This document shows positions 6,380 through 6,873 of a stretch of 6,873 nt of DNA, in pieces; the stretch's first letter is position 1; the number at the start of each line of letters is the position of its first letter. Origin of the DNA: Actinomycetota bacterium. Lineage in GTDB: Bacteria > Actinomycetota > Actinomycetes > S36-B12 > UBA5976. The notes under the pieces are model-generated. The model was not told the origin of the DNA. It saw nothing but the letters and a program-made list of their open reading frames with translations, and did no database searches. The position numbers and the translations under genes were made by a program. The DNA is taken from assembly GCA_026392535.1 (NCBI GenBank), contig JAPLBX010000051.1, forward strand, positions 1 through 6,873. The letters run 5' to 3'.

Positions 6380-6787
6380 GACCAAACCGAGGCGCTCACC
6401 ATTCTCGTTGTGCAACTTCTGCACGACGGGAGGGTGGGCGAACTCATTTAGATCATTTGCAATATGAGTGTCTAACTCGGAATTGTGTAAAACGATAACC
6501 ACGTTCTCAGTGTTTTTCCGAACCTTTTGCCGAGCTGCCTCAAGGTGAGCGCAGACATGATTTTCAGAGAAATCATTTAAATTATCGTTATTGGTTTTGC
6601 ACGAACTTTCGCACTCATCGAGAACTCCATCTCGAAACACTGCGAGTGCATCGGTGATGAAATATTTTGGATCTGGGATAACTCGCAGACCTTTCATTTG
6701 GCCCGGGATAAAGCAAACTGGACGATCGAAATCGACCACATTTAGAACCGTGTCCCCCGACACCACAATCGCCAGGAAATCTGACAT
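6377..6787 (-). CDS. Hypothetical protein, 136 residues, with C/H cluster
   Basis: I do not recognise this protein. It is likely a real gene: ATG at 6785-6787 follows AAGAAGAGG closely, its residue use is natural, and it converges neatly on the preceding gene with 15 bases between the stops. It has no signal peptide or membrane helix, so it is probably cytosolic. The N-terminal third (about 4-50) reads as alternating hydrophobic strands, with an F-I-P-G turn at 26-29. The centre carries C59-x3-C63 and H77-x-C79-x-H81. The next part includes the hydrophobic strand V96-V-I-V-L100 followed by a polar D/N-rich helix. The four Cys/His positions in the centre could bind a metal, but spacing does not match a zinc-finger family I know. 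An in-frame TAA at 6800-6802 rules out a longer start. Confidence 0.7.
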   Translation of the reverse strand: MSDFLAIVVSGDTVLNVVDFDRPVCFIPGQMKGLRVIPDPKYFITDALAVFRDGVLDECESSCKTNNDNLNDFSENHVCAHLEAARQKVRKNTENVVIVLHNSELDTHIANDLNEFAHPPVVQKLHNENGERLGLV

Positions 6788-6873
6788 ACGACCTCTTCTT
6801 TAGCTCTTCTTTAATTGTGTGATGCATTCACTGAAAGTGAACTTGCGTGCGCACCATAAGGGCGATTCCTGAC
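6788..6873 (-). promoter_or_regulatory. Leader of the hypothetical gene, with duplicated ribosome-site sequence and a palindrome
   Basis: The 86 bases before the hypothetical gene hold two 10-base direct copies (plus strand 6793-6802 and 6804-6813). On the minus strand they read as two purine-rich TAAAGAAGAG blocks; the nearer one serves as ribosome site. A 6-bp palindrome TTCACT-GAA-AGTGAA lies at 6827-6841. No convincing -35/-10 pair was found. All three minus-strand frames are open at the window edge, so the end of an upstream gene may lie here. Confidence 0.35.

Noticed and set aside
6822..6872. Plus-strand 16-codon mini-ORF ending at the window edge
   Set aside because: No ribosome site upstream and too short to support.
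1..6873. Search for oriC, DnaA boxes (TTATCCACA), tRNA genes, CRISPR repeats and insertion-sequence ends
   Set aside because: No exact DnaA box, cloverleaf, regular spaced repeats or transposase-like sequence was seen by eye on either strand; the origin probably lies outside the window.

Overview
The window looks like the chromosome of a small-genome, moderately AT-rich actinobacterium. The evidence is the conserved origin-proximal order yidC-jag-rsmG-parA-parB, a short KH-R3H Jag protein without the Jag N-terminal domain, an actinobacterial-type RsmG and ParA, and two perfect copies of the chromosomal parS site. Coding DNA runs from about 38% GC (sampled rows of parB) to about 50% (sampled rows of parA). 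A freshwater or marine planktonic actinobacterium is my best guess for the source, but it is an inference and no 16S gene is present.

Bases 1-3609 (plus strand) hold the origin-side cluster. It starts with the C-terminal 177 residues of the YidC membrane insertase, cut by the window edge. Then come the RNA-binding protein Jag/KhpB, the 16S rRNA G527 methyltransferase RsmG, and the segregation pair ParA and ParB, which overlap by one base. One perfect 16-bp parS site lies inside the first codons of rsmG and a second inside the first codons of parA. Both are read in the same frame, so both proteins begin with a V-S-R-E-T peptide. ParB made here would load on these sites, spread over the locus and be moved by ParA. 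No DnaA boxes or oriC were seen.

Bases 3624-4922 (minus strand) hold a complete seryl-tRNA synthetase, convergent with parB across a 14-base gap. A 101-base divergent gap (4923-5023) carries the probable promoters for serS and for the next gene.

Bases 5024-6361 (plus strand) encode a 445-residue exported protein that I cannot assign to a function. It has a clear Sec signal peptide, a long acidic body, three close cysteine pairs, and a strongly lysine-rich C-terminal module resembling a bacterial Ig-like fold. It ends in a large inverted repeat and converges on a 136-residue hypothetical gene on the minus strand (6377-6787). The last 86 bases hold that gene's leader and possibly the end of another gene.

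I see no mobile element, CRISPR array, tRNA or rRNA. I did not find a clear new multi-gene system. The best leads are the parS sites embedded in coding sequence, the composition break between parA and parB, and the unassigned exported protein with its 3' inverted repeats.
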